Shown: one piece after another, positions 44,110 through 53,307 of the stretch
Numbering within the stretch: the stretch's first letter is position 1
Layout of the letters: each line of letters opens with the position of its first letter
Assembly: GCA_937958995.1 (NCBI GenBank)
Contig: CALGAP010000005.1
Location: 1 to 64,000, forward strand
Length of the DNA stretch: 64,000 nt
Direction of reading: 5' to 3'
DNA from: an uncultured Chitinophagaceae bacterium
GTDB lineage: Bacteria; Bacteroidota; Bacteroidia; Chitinophagales; Chitinophagaceae
Notes under the pieces: model-generated
Databases searched by the model: none
What the model was told of the DNA's origin: nothing
Seen by the model: the letters and a program-made list of their open reading frames with translations, nothing else
Position numbers and translations under genes: made by a program

Positions 44110-44929
44110 CAGTGGTTATTTCTGCTGCTTCGCTTTCAACGGTTTTCGACATTTTACCTTCTTTGCCTACCACAAAATAATTTTCCTTTTCACTTGTCTC
44201 TGTCTTATTATAGGCATCCTCCATTTTATTAACCGCTTCATTGGTTACATTAGACAAGGTATGTCCATTATCAATTGCCTGATTTACTTCGGCCTCCTTC
44301 TTGCTGTTTGTAAGAACAAGCACTTTATCCGTTTTTCCATCCTCGACATGTTTCACTTTTTGCCCTCTCAAATTATAATAATCCGTCAGAGGGGCTATTC
44401 CATCCGGATCAATAAACCTTATTGGATTATTAAACGCATAATTGTACGGAGACCAACGTCTCATTTTGTCCGAAAGAGGATCTATAGTATGCCAACGGCC
44501 TATTTGTGGATCGTAGTTCCTGGCTCCAAATTCATATAGCTCTAACCCCGATCCATCAGTGAACTCTTTTGATTGAAGTTCTTTGCCGTTATAGAGATAT
44601 TTATTTTCACTGTAGTTCGGCTTCAGTGCCTTTGAACTTATCCCCGCCATGGTCAATCCCCACGGATAATAATGCGTCTCCTCCAATATTTGCCCCTGAG
44701 TATGCACAACCTGCAGATTATCAAAGAACACATCAACAGGACTTTCATTACTACAGTAAATATAAACATATCCGCTCCTGGGCGCAATTAGATTCTGCAA
44801 ATCAGTTATATGATCCGAACGCATTCCTGCTGTATTACTTACAGCACTAAATCCACCCTGCACCATCTTAAACTGCTCATCAAAAAAGATGTAATTGATA
44901 AATGCCTTGGGCCTTGTGGGCACCGGCAT
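44081..44929 (-). CDS. 5'-truncated RHS/YD-repeat protein, C-terminal part
   Basis: A 282-residue fragment that starts at RHS sequence (RPKAFINYIFFDEQFKMVQG) and keeps the phylum-typical RHS core: ILEETHYYPWGLTMAGIS, YLYNGKELQSKEF, YGARNYD-like FGARNYDPQIGRWHTIDPLS, and FIDPDGIAPL. In a full gene a few hundred to thousands of residues would precede. An in-frame ATG at 44929 lies right at the junction with the integrase fragment, so a short product could be made. The frame stops at 44081, soon after an A7 run, while the -1 frame continues the domain. Confidence 0.7.
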   Translation of the reverse strand: MPVPTRPKAFINYIFFDEQFKMVQGGFSAVSNTAGMRSDHITDLQNLIAPRSGYVYIYCSNESPVDVFFDNLQVVHTQGQILEETHYYPWGLTMAGISSKALKPNYSENKYLYNGKELQSKEFTDGSGLELYEFGARNYDPQIGRWHTIDPLSDKMRRWSPYNYAFNNPIRFIDPDGIAPLTDYYNLRGQKVKHVEDGKTDKVLVLTNSKKEAEVNQAIDNGHTLSNVTNEAVNKMEDAYNKTETSEKENYFVVGKEGKMSKTVESEAAEITTEKNQKQRKT

Positions 44930-45185
44930 CTTCCAGCATCCGGTATTTTTCCTTAATCCGAAACCGTATGTCATCGATGGCGTTGTTGATCGCTTTTGCA
45001 GCCTGGCTCTTGCCTTTAACCATCTCGCGCTTATTGTCCCAATCGTCGCTATCGATTTTCTCTTTAATTGAAATTTCTTTCGAGCAACCGTCCACGGTAA
45101 TCCTTGCAAAAAGGATCGCTTTCGATTTATCTCCTTTACATTTCCTGATGATGAAATCTGTAGAAAAAGAATGTCTGCTCCTCAT
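44925..45185 (-). pseudogene. N-terminal fragment of a tyrosine recombinase (integrase)
   Basis: The frame from ATG 45185 encodes MRSRHSFSTDFIIRKCKG, then ILFARITVDGCSKEISIKEK and DDWDNKREMVKG, the arm-type DNA-binding domain of Bacteroidota tyrosine recombinases. It ends near residue 87, where RHS sequence begins in another frame. The core-binding and catalytic domains, about three quarters of the protein, are missing. The gene points away from the tRNA-Pro end, the usual place of an integrase at a tRNA-inserted island. Confidence 0.72.
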
Positions 45186-45426
45186 ACAAATCAGTTTTGA
45201 TAGCTTTTGAAATGATTTGAAAAATCTCTCTTCACAATACCTGCCCCGCAGTTTCGAATCCATTTCGAATCCTATCAAAACACATCAAAAAAAGAAACCT
45301 ATGTTTTGAGGTTCAATGAATTACTGCAAAATCCGTGAGTCAAAGCGCGTGCCACATTCTACTCACAGAATTACTCACATGAAATCTGATATTTTTTGAT
45401 AGAAACTGGTATTTCCAAAAACAAAA

Positions 45427-45457
45427 ATGCCTGTAAACCATAAAAATTTACAGGCAT
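45427..45457 (-). terminator. terminator downstream of tRNA-Pro
   Basis: A perfect 11-bp stem (45427-45437 with 45447-45457) and a 9-base loop. In the leftward direction it is followed by TTTTTGTTTTTGG. It lies 25 bp after the tRNA 3' end. Confidence 0.85.
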
Positions 45458-45482
45458 TGATTTGTTTTGATCTGGCTTTTAG

Positions 45483-45556
45483 TCGGGTAGACTGGATTCG
45501 AACCAGCGACCCCTTGCACCCCATACAAGTGCGCTACCGGGCTGCGCCACTACCCG
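45483..45556 (-). tRNA. tRNA-Pro(GGG)
   Basis: A 74-nt tRNA cloverleaf. The 7-bp acceptor stem (CGGGTAG with CTACCCG), D stem GCGC/GCGC, anticodon stem CTTGT/GCAAG with loop ATGGGGT, and T arm GCTGG-TTCGAAT-CCAGT all pair. The anticodon reads GGG with T33 and G37, giving proline. The 3' CCA is not encoded. Its 3' end faces the integrase-RHS patch, and tRNA 3' ends are the favoured site for tyrosine-recombinase islands. Confidence 0.93.
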
Positions 45557-45673
45557 AAATGGGCTGCAAATGTAAGGTAAAAAATGTATATAAAGAAAAG
45601 ATTTCCATAACATTGCCTCTTGCCAGGCAAAGAGCGCCCACATTCCGCCAAAACCTCTATTTTGCATGCAGAT

Positions 45674-47389
45674 ATGCTTTGTGTGAAAAGGCCCCTCACC
45701 ACATTTTTATACCTTCTCCTATGCTCCTGCATCGGGAAAGAGGCTTTTGCTCAGACCGGTTCACCGCCTCTGCAGCCAAGCGAAAACCAGGTGTGTGACC
45801 TGCTTACCTGGTATCATACCAGCCTCACTGAAAAGGATTCTCAACCCGTACTGACTGAACTGGCCCGCGTTGAACGACAGTTCGAAAAGGAAAAAAATCA
45901 TCCCCTCCGCCGGCAGGCATGGCTGCTACAAAAGGTTTACAAGGCATCGAACTCGGAAGACACTGAACAGCGCGCTAATTTCATGCTGCAGGCAGCCAGC
46001 GAGGCGTCCAGCAAAAACTGGCCGCTCACGCAGGCTGAATGCTGGCACTACACCGGCTTTTTTTATTACCATGGCGGCTACTATGTGAAAGCATTTGAGT
46101 ACATGCAAAAGGCACAGGCCGTCTTCAATCGATATATCAGCCAGCAGGATTATCATTACCTGCACCATTACTCCAATGCGCTGGCTGGTTGCTACTACCA
46201 TTTTGGTGAGTACCGCGAAGCCATCAGGTACTTTCGTAAAACGGCCGACCTGCCTTCCTGGTGGAAAAAAATTGTGTACGCTCCTGCCCTGTACAATAAC
46301 CTGGCGCTGGCCTATCGGCAGTTACAACACTACGACTCGGCCATCGTTTGGTATGAAAAAGCTTACCAGGATGCGGCAGATCTCAACGACGAAGTCTATA
46401 TGGCATTGGTGCAGGGCAACCTGGGCAATGCCTGGTTCATGCAGGGACAGTACGAAAAAGCCCTGCCCCTGCTGGAATCAGATTTTAACGGAAGCATGAA
46501 GGCGGGGGAAACAGGCAGCGCCGTCAACGCGGCCCTCAACCTGGCCGAGATTTATTTGCAGAAAGGAGATCTGGAACAGGCGCAAAAATATATTGAGCAT
46601 AGCAGGCCTTTTGTTTACATCGACCCCCACCCTTTAATGTTGAAAAGCTGGTATCAAAATTTGTATCAGCTGGCCAGGGCCAAAGGCGATTATAAGACCA
46701 GCAGCTACTATGCCGATTCTTTGCTGGCGTGGCAGGATAGCGTGGCCACCATGCGCGACAGAAAAGCATTTAACCAGGCATTGCTGCGACTGGAAGCTGA
46801 GAAACACCTGAACGTGGTGAATCAACTGGAGCACCAGAGAAAACAACAGGTGTTGCTGCGCAATAGCCTGCTGATAGGTTTGGTATTACTGGCCCTGATT
46901 GCACTTTTGCTCTACAACCGCCAATTGCTGAAACGCAGAAAGGAAAAAGAACTGGCGGAAGAACGACTCAGTTTTGCGCAAAGAGAATTGATAAATTATA
47001 CCCATCAATTAAAGGAAAAAAATGAATTGCTGGAACAGCTGCGGGACAAACTGCAGCAGCACGACTATCGTCACGATCGCGAAGGTAACCTGGCCAGTCT
47101 GCTGGAAGCCACCATACTTACGGAAGAAGACTGGAAAAAATTCAGGCAATTATTTGAAAAAGTTTACCCCGGCTTTTTTGTTCGGTTGAAAGAAAGAATA
47201 CCCGACCTCAGTCCCGCGGATATACGCCTGCTGGCACTCACCAAACTGCAGCTCCCGCCCAAAAACATGGCCTTTATGCTGGGCGTTACCTACGATGCCG
47301 TAAAAAAAGCAAGACAAAGACTTCGAAAAAAAATCAACCTGCCGGATGAAAGTTCGCTGGAAGAGTTGGTAGAGGCCATCACCGCCTGA
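45674..47389 (+). CDS. TPR transmembrane regulator with C-terminal HTH
   Basis: A 571-residue protein with signal peptide (FLYLLLCSCIGKEAFAQ), TPR-like helices over about residues 60-350 (for example YNNLALAYRQLQHYDSAIVW, ALVQGNLGNAWFMQGQYEKA), one membrane span (LIGLVLLALIALLLYN), a coiled coil (400-450) and a C-terminal helix-turn-helix of the LuxR-like type (LTKLQLPPKNMAFMLGV, YDAVKKARQRLRKK). This one-protein layout senses something in the periplasm and acts on DNA at the membrane. I start at 45674. The collar-protein genes downstream are possible targets. Confidence 0.78.
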   Translation: MLCVKRPLTTFLYLLLCSCIGKEAFAQTGSPPLQPSENQVCDLLTWYHTSLTEKDSQPVLTELARVERQFEKEKNHPLRRQAWLLQKVYKASNSEDTEQRANFMLQAASEASSKNWPLTQAECWHYTGFFYYHGGYYVKAFEYMQKAQAVFNRYISQQDYHYLHHYSNALAGCYYHFGEYREAIRYFRKTADLPSWWKKIVYAPALYNNLALAYRQLQHYDSAIVWYEKAYQDAADLNDEVYMALVQGNLGNAWFMQGQYEKALPLLESDFNGSMKAGETGSAVNAALNLAEIYLQKGDLEQAQKYIEHSRPFVYIDPHPLMLKSWYQNLYQLARAKGDYKTSSYYADSLLAWQDSVATMRDRKAFNQALLRLEAEKHLNVVNQLEHQRKQQVLLRNSLLIGLVLLALIALLLYNRQLLKRRKEKELAEERLSFAQRELINYTHQLKEKNELLEQLRDKLQQHDYRHDREGNLASLLEATILTEEDWKKFRQLFEKVYPGFFVRLKERIPDLSPADIRLLALTKLQLPPKNMAFMLGVTYDAVKKARQRLRKKINLPDESSLEELVEAITA

Positions 47390-47546
47390 ATTTTCTTACC
47401 ATATTGTCACATATACATGTCAGTAAGGCATGTCCCCTTTTTGTCCCCCTCTCGTCCCCGGCTTTTCCCCATCGGTTTTTTGGTTGTGTGATTGGCAAAA
47501 TGAAAACTTGCAGCATACATTAATCGCACGCATACACCCGATTATT

Positions 47547-48059
47547 ATGCCCGATCCCATTTTTGACTTTGCCGACCCCTATGTAGGAGAAATCAGGATG
47601 TTTGGCGGCTCCTATGCGCCCGAAGGCTGGGCGCCATGCGATGGACGCCTGTTGAAAATTGCCGATTACGAAGAACTGTTCCAGGCCATTGACAACAGCT
47701 ATGGCGGTGATGGCACCGACACTTTTGCGCTGCCCGACCTGCGCGGCCGCGTACCTATCAGCATCAGCGACGATTATCCTTTGGGTAAAAGCGGTGGCGA
47801 AGCGAAGGTGCAACTTACCGTGGAAGAACTGCCCGCGCATACCCACGCTGTGCGAGCCAGCAATACCGGTGGACAGGAAAATCCTTTTAACAATTTCTGG
47901 GGCTATTCACGTAGTAACCCCTATTTCACCGGCGCCGGAACCGTTACCATGAATCAAGTGGCGATTACGCCAGAGGGCAATGACGCGGCCCATGAAAATC
48001 GCATTCCTTACCAGGCTATCAATTTCGTAATTGCACTGACAGGCAAATGGCCTGGATAA
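47547..48059 (+). CDS. single-domain phage tail collar protein (Mdp-like)
   Basis: A 170-residue protein made of one tail-collar domain: YVGEIRMFGGSYAPEGWAPC, then DGRLLKIADYEELFQAI, YGGDGTDTFALPDLRGRVPI and ELPAHTHAVRASN. The family includes phage tail-fibre collars and the microcystin-dependent protein; here no phage structural gene is near. No signal peptide is visible. I start at 47547; the longer frame upstream has no domain. A two-domain version follows after 26 bp. Confidence 0.8.
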   Translation: MPDPIFDFADPYVGEIRMFGGSYAPEGWAPCDGRLLKIADYEELFQAIDNSYGGDGTDTFALPDLRGRVPISISDDYPLGKSGGEAKVQLTVEELPAHTHAVRASNTGGQENPFNNFWGYSRSNPYFTGAGTVTMNQVAITPEGNDAAHENRIPYQAINFVIALTGKWPG

Positions 48060-48085
48060 TTTTTTAAAACCATAAATTTTTTCAT

Positions 48086-49132
48086 GTGGCTGTTCAACCG
48101 TACTTATCAGAACTGAGAATATTTTCATCCCACCTAATACCCGGTGGATGGTTGCCATGCGATGGTCGATTGCTGCGTGTGAGTGATTATCCCGCCTTGT
48201 TCACGCTTCTTGGCAAAACCTATGGCGGCGATGGAGTACAAACCTTTGCATTGCCCGATCTGCGGGGCCGCGTGCCTATTCATCGTGGCGGAAATTATAA
48301 GCCCGGTGATAAGGGTGGCGAAGAAGCGCACCAACTTACACTGAATGAAATTCCGCGGCATTCGCACCAGGCTGTGGCCAGCGGCAGTCTGCCCGACAAT
48401 CTCTCCCCCAACAATAACTTCTGGGCGGCCAATGCCGAATACACGCCGTATGGTACCCGTGAAACCGGGACGATGTCGTCGCAGGCGTTGGCTACAGTTG
48501 GAAATAACAAGCCGCACAATAATATGGCGCCCTACCTCGCGCTGAACATCTGCATTGCAGTGGAAGGAATTGTTCCGCGCCCGGATTCAAAATCTGAAAT
48601 CAGTGATGAATGGGTAGGTGAAATCAGGATATTGGCTGGAAATGTGTTACCAAACACCTGGCTCCATTGTGACGGGCAGGCCGTGGAAATCACCAAATAC
48701 AGCAGTTTGTTTTCGGTTGTTACCACCACTTACGGCGGCAATGGCTTGAACAATTTTGCATTGCCCAACCTGAAGGCGCGTGCCGCGTTGATGTATGGAG
48801 AGGCACCGAAGATGGAGGCCATTAAATTGGGCAGCACCGGCGGCGCCGAACAGGTTACACTCACCATCAACGAAATGCCCAATCATACCCACGCGGCCAA
48901 TGCCAGCGAGACGGGCAATAGCGGCGAGCCGGCGAATAATATCTGGGCCAGGCCCTCCGGTATTCGCCCTGACCCCAATTTCTATGCAGCATCTGTGCAG
49001 CAAAATGAAGCGCCATTGAACAATGCGGCAATTTCCACCGAAGGTGGTGGTGCAGCTCATAATAACATGATGCCATATACGACACTCAATTTTTGTATTG
49101 CCACCCAGGGGGTGATACCCCCTCACAGCTGA
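48086..49132 (+). CDS. protein with two tandem phage tail collar domains
   Basis: A 348-residue protein from a GTG start. Residues 1-160 and 165-345 are two copies of the collar domain seen in the previous gene (YGGDGVQTFALPDLRGRVPI; YGGNGLNNFALPNLKARAAL), each with a HTH/HSH-type conserved site (IPRHSHQ; MPNHTHA). The second copy has lost the Arg-Gly-Arg of the first. Internal duplication plus the neighbouring single-domain gene suggests three units made by gene duplication. No signal peptide is seen. Confidence 0.8.
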   Translation: MAVQPYLSELRIFSSHLIPGGWLPCDGRLLRVSDYPALFTLLGKTYGGDGVQTFALPDLRGRVPIHRGGNYKPGDKGGEEAHQLTLNEIPRHSHQAVASGSLPDNLSPNNNFWAANAEYTPYGTRETGTMSSQALATVGNNKPHNNMAPYLALNICIAVEGIVPRPDSKSEISDEWVGEIRILAGNVLPNTWLHCDGQAVEITKYSSLFSVVTTTYGGNGLNNFALPNLKARAALMYGEAPKMEAIKLGSTGGAEQVTLTINEMPNHTHAANASETGNSGEPANNIWARPSGIRPDPNFYAASVQQNEAPLNNAAISTEGGGAAHNNMMPYTTLNFCIATQGVIPPHS

Positions 49133-49165
49133 TGAAGAAATAATTCAACGCCAAAACCTGACTAT

Positions 49166-51904
49166 ATGAGATTGCGAATCCTATCGATCATAATTTTTTT
49201 GCTAAACGTATTATACGTTTGTGGTAATGATTTTTATGTGACTGTCACTACCGACGGCAATGCTGTTAACCAGTTGCGTGGTGCGGTTGCTGCGGCAGAA
49301 GCAGCAGGCCCCGGTCCGCATACCATTCACCTGGCGGCGGGCACGTACGATCTGACAATGGGTCAGATAAGCTTTGGCGACAACCCCATCACCATCCATT
49401 TTGTGGGTGAAGGTGCCGACAATACCATTATCAATATGACTACCTCCTTCCGGGATAGGATTTTCAGAATCAATCCTACCGCCACTGTTCCTGATGTAAA
49501 AGTGAGCTTCGATGGCATCCGCTTCCAAAATGGACTGGTTACCTCCGACTACTATGGTGGTGGTGCCATTCTTTGTGGCGGACCATCCAATGAAATCACC
49601 ATTACCAATTGTGTTTTTGAAAAAAACTCAATTCAAGGTGCATTAGCCGGTACCAATGGCGGCGCGCTTTCGATCGGTGGTGGCGGCAAGATTATCATCG
49701 ACCATTGCTCTTTTATTGGTAATGCAACGCCTGTTGGAGATGGCGGAGCAATCTTTTATAGTCTCCGTTCAGAGTCAGGATCATTCACCGTCACCCATTC
49801 TTACTTCCATAACAATGCTGTTACCAATAACTACCGTGAGGGTGGTGCCATAGCCATTGATGTATTGGCTTTGGGAGACAAAACGACCGACGTAATTATC
49901 AGGAATAACTATTTTTCCGATAATGTGGCTTCGGGTGAATCAGGTGTCGGAGGTGCTATTGCTATCACCTATAGTGTTGATAAAGGGAAAACTGCTTATA
50001 TTAATTACAATCATTTTTACAGAAATGGATCGCGCCATCTTACAACAAAGCAACTGGGTGTGAGACATGCCGATGGCAACGTGGACGCTACCTATAACTG
50101 GTGGGGATGTAATCGCGGACCACAATCGTGGTGCAGTTATGCTGATATTTTTGACCATAAAGATGGCGCCACCGGCACGCTCATCTTGAGCCCATGGCTT
50201 CAATTAGATATGATGGCAGAGAAAACCGAAGTATGTGCCAGTCGCCCAGGAGACGGAACGACCATTACGGCCTTTTTCCGAGGTTCAAACGGTGAACCAG
50301 TCGACCCATCTAACCTTTCAGTTTTCATTGGAAAGCCGGTTGTTTTCCGGGTTAATGAGTCCCCCGTAGGTTTGTATCAAAGGCATATCGACCTTGGCGA
50401 GGATGGAAAGGCAGTGTTTAACTATACCTCGAATGGCATGGAGGGAGATGTACAAGTTCAGCTACACTATGACGAAATGCTTCTGAACGAAATTCCCCTT
50501 CCTTTCATAACCATAACCAAGTATCCGAGGCCCGAAATACTAATTGAACCCAGCGATGTTAGCATTTGCCCGGGCAACAGGGCAACTTTTTCAGTAGCCG
50601 TTGCCGGTGAAAATATCAATTACGCCTGGTACCATGGCGATGCCCAACTGGTCGATGGCACCACAGCTACTGGCTCGTACATTGAAGGCAGTGAAATACC
50701 CTCATTGTCTGTTTACAACGTAAATGAAGCTGATGCCGGTGAATATTACGCAATAGCTGCCATTGGTGGATGCAGCACACAAACAAAAAAGTTCAAACTG
50801 GAGTTAAACGACATGCAATTAACGGACGAGCCCCTTTCGGTAGTCCAGATTATCAGCGATCGTAACCCGAACGTGAACTCACCCGACTGCGAGCGGTATG
50901 TTACCATTACGCCGGCAGGCGGTAACCCCGTGAACGGCACTGTGCAGGTAAAGGTTGATATTGCCTCCGACCAACCGGCATACAACGGACAGCCATATGT
51001 GAAAAGATATTACAACATTACCCCTACTACCGATCCGCATACCAAAACGGCCAATATCACTTTATATTTCCGGCAATCGGAGTTTGACAGTTATAATGCT
51101 GCCAGGGCAGGAACGGAATTCGATCTGCCAACGGGACCAGACGATATGAAGGGCCGCAGCAACCTGTGCGTTACACAATACCATGGCACGGGCACCACTC
51201 CCGGCACCTATACCGGTTGGCCAGGCCCCGGTCCTGCAGCAGTGCTCATCAATCCCGGCGCCGAAAACGTTGTGTGGAATGATGCCAACCAATGGTGGGA
51301 AGTGACTTTCCCCGTAACAGGCTTCAGCGGTTTTTTCGTGACCGGCCTGTTGGGTGGCGCACTGCCGGTCACTATTCAGCGAATAACTGCTTCGCCCAAT
51401 GCGAATGGAGTTTTGGTGGAATGGCAGGTGGCGGATGAAGTCGATTTCAAACACTATGAAGTACAAACCAGTCACGATGGTACTTCGTTTACCACCATCG
51501 GCATGGTGCCTGCAGCGAATAAGACGCTCTATAATTTCTTACACACTAATCCTGTGGCGGGTAACAATTATTACCGGTTAAAACTGGTAGATATCGATGG
51601 TAATTTCTCGTACAGCCGCACGGTAGTATGCCAGGCTGGTGACTTCACCAACAAAGTCGGCGTCCTGCGCAATCCATTTGCCCAAAACCTGCAATTGAGA
51701 GTTGATGTGCAAAATGAGGGGCCCATTATGCTGCAGATGGCTGACCAGGCGGGTAGATTGTTGTTGCAAAAGACAATTAAGGTATCCCGCGGCTTGAATA
51801 CAATCACTTTACCCGAAGCAAATGGTTTGGCAAAAGGAATCTACGCGCTGCGCGTAAGCGGACAGGGATGGAATGAAACAGTAAAACTGGTGAAAACAGA
51901 ATGA
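49166..51904 (+). CDS. large secreted beta-helix/Ig-like protein with T9SS tail
   Basis: A 912-residue exported protein. A signal peptide (LSIIIFLLNVLYVCG) leads to a beta-helix region about 25-330 (FEKNSIQGALAGTNGGALSI, DGGAIFYSL). An Ig-like domain about 455-555 shows Cys and WYHGDAQ, NEADAGEYYA. A further beta domain and a type IX sorting domain end it (VTIQRITASPNANGVLVEW, AKGIYALRV). It is 33 bp after the two-domain collar gene, so it looks co-transcribed, although collar proteins lack signals and this has one. Confidence 0.78.
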   Translation: MRLRILSIIIFLLNVLYVCGNDFYVTVTTDGNAVNQLRGAVAAAEAAGPGPHTIHLAAGTYDLTMGQISFGDNPITIHFVGEGADNTIINMTTSFRDRIFRINPTATVPDVKVSFDGIRFQNGLVTSDYYGGGAILCGGPSNEITITNCVFEKNSIQGALAGTNGGALSIGGGGKIIIDHCSFIGNATPVGDGGAIFYSLRSESGSFTVTHSYFHNNAVTNNYREGGAIAIDVLALGDKTTDVIIRNNYFSDNVASGESGVGGAIAITYSVDKGKTAYINYNHFYRNGSRHLTTKQLGVRHADGNVDATYNWWGCNRGPQSWCSYADIFDHKDGATGTLILSPWLQLDMMAEKTEVCASRPGDGTTITAFFRGSNGEPVDPSNLSVFIGKPVVFRVNESPVGLYQRHIDLGEDGKAVFNYTSNGMEGDVQVQLHYDEMLLNEIPLPFITITKYPRPEILIEPSDVSICPGNRATFSVAVAGENINYAWYHGDAQLVDGTTATGSYIEGSEIPSLSVYNVNEADAGEYYAIAAIGGCSTQTKKFKLELNDMQLTDEPLSVVQIISDRNPNVNSPDCERYVTITPAGGNPVNGTVQVKVDIASDQPAYNGQPYVKRYYNITPTTDPHTKTANITLYFRQSEFDSYNAARAGTEFDLPTGPDDMKGRSNLCVTQYHGTGTTPGTYTGWPGPGPAAVLINPGAENVVWNDANQWWEVTFPVTGFSGFFVTGLLGGALPVTIQRITASPNANGVLVEWQVADEVDFKHYEVQTSHDGTSFTTIGMVPAANKTLYNFLHTNPVAGNNYYRLKLVDIDGNFSYSRTVVCQAGDFTNKVGVLRNPFAQNLQLRVDVQNEGPIMLQMADQAGRLLLQKTIKVSRGLNTITLPEANGLAKGIYALRVSGQGWNETVKLVKTE

Positions 51905-51905
51905 T

Positions 51906-53192
51906 TTACACGGTGGGGTACACCCACTCTCCCCTGTACTTACGCTGCAATAATGCATTGGCCTCATCGTCGCCGATGATCTTTTCACCATCCCAGGCTA
52001 CGCTGCGGCCAAGCTTCCAGCTAAGCATGCCCAGCAGGCTCATGTTGGTGCTGCGGTGACCAATTTCGATATCGCAGACCGGCCGCCACTTGTTGGCTAT
52101 TGAATGCATGAAATCGGCCCACAGCCCGGCAATGTTTTGATCGTCGGGCTTATCCAGCTTTGGATCTTCGTGAATAATGGGTTTGTTCTTGTTGGAGGGG
52201 TAAAATGTCCAGCCATCAAGCCAGCCCATATGAAACGTGCCTTCGGTGCCATAGAAATAGCAGCCGATATTGGTCTTTTCCGCTTCGTTGGCGGCGTATT
52301 GACGATGCTCCCAGGTGGCAGTGAAACTTTCAAATTCATACAGCACCACCTGCGTATCGGGCGCATCGGTGCTGTCTTCTTTTATATGGCGACCCGCCAC
52401 GGAAAATATTTTACGCGGAAATTTTTCTTCTGTCCACCAAAGCACCTGGTCCATCCAGTGAATGCCCCAGTCGCCCAACATGCCGTTGGCATAATCCAGG
52501 TAATTGCGGAAGCCCCTGGGATGGATGGAAGGATTATATGGCCTTATAGGCGCCGGGCCGCACCAGAAGTCCCAGTCAAGACCTTTTGGCACTTCAGCAT
52601 CGGGTGTTTTTTGTCCTGCCCCACCACCATAGTGCACAAATGCGCGTACCATACCAATCTTTCCGGCCTTGCCCGATTTCAGAAATTCCATACCCGATAT
52701 GTTGTGCGGCGACACGCGACGATGCGTACCTACCTGCACAATGCGGTCGTGTTTGCGCGCCGCGCTCACCATGGCCTTACCCTCGTTGATGGTATGACCA
52801 ATGGGTTTCTCCACATACACATGTGCGCCCTGCTCAATAGCGGCAATAGTAATCAGCGGATGCCAGTGGTCGGGCGTAGCAACAATCACGATTTCCGGTT
52901 TTTCCTTGTGCAACAACTCGCGGAAGTCGCGATATACCTTCGGTTTATCCGACGTGAGCCTGGCAACTTCAGCCAAAGCCGCGACCGACTGACGTTCGTC
53001 CACATCGCATATGGATGTCAGTGAGCAGCCGCCATGCCTCAGCGCACAGCGCAATATATTCATGCCCCACCAGCCTGAGCCGATAAGTGCCAGCCGGTAG
53101 TTGGCTGTTCTGTTCATGCCTTTTATAAGCGGTACTGCGGACCACGCAAGTCCGGCTTTGCCAGTAACGGTAAGGAATTGTCTGCGATGCAT
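51906..53192 (-). CDS. exported Gfo/Idh/MocA family oxidoreductase
   Basis: A 428-residue NAD-dependent dehydrogenase-like protein. The N-terminus MHRRQFLTVTGKAGLAWSA is a twin-arginine-like signal (RRQFL), followed by the nucleotide fold YRLALIGSGWWGMNILRCAL, the EKP motif VYVEKPIGHT, and a family C-terminal domain with GDWGIHWMDQVLWW. Export of this cofactor enzyme is typical of the Bacteroidota subgroup. Its stop is 1 bp from the beta-helix gene stop. Confidence 0.85.
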   Translation of the reverse strand: MHRRQFLTVTGKAGLAWSAVPLIKGMNRTANYRLALIGSGWWGMNILRCALRHGGCSLTSICDVDERQSVAALAEVARLTSDKPKVYRDFRELLHKEKPEIVIVATPDHWHPLITIAAIEQGAHVYVEKPIGHTINEGKAMVSAARKHDRIVQVGTHRRVSPHNISGMEFLKSGKAGKIGMVRAFVHYGGGAGQKTPDAEVPKGLDWDFWCGPAPIRPYNPSIHPRGFRNYLDYANGMLGDWGIHWMDQVLWWTEEKFPRKIFSVAGRHIKEDSTDAPDTQVVLYEFESFTATWEHRQYAANEAEKTNIGCYFYGTEGTFHMGWLDGWTFYPSNKNKPIIHEDPKLDKPDDQNIAGLWADFMHSIANKWRPVCDIEIGHRSTNMSLLGMLSWKLGRSVAWDGEKIIGDDEANALLQRKYRGEWVYPTV

Positions 53193-53231
53193 GAGACAAA
53201 GTTAGGGGTTTCGGGTGTAGCGTGTCGGCTA

Positions 53232-53262
53232 AGGGACGGTCAAGTGATCGATGGGCCGCCTG
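53232..53262. repeat. dispersed intergenic repeat, copy B
   Basis: The partner of the block at 2765-2795 (26 of 31 identical). A 6-bp AAGGGA at the left is complementary to TCCCTT further right (near 53274), so the copy may fold as a hairpin. Confidence 0.5.
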
Positions 53263-53307
53263 GTACCTGGCCCTCCCTTTTTGGCGGGGAGTTGCTGGTG
53301 CAGCTTG

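Noticed and set aside
52104..53024. Plus-strand 306-codon frame opposite the Gfo/Idh gene
   Set aside because: His/Phe-rich shadow of a conserved dehydrogenase; no domain of its own.
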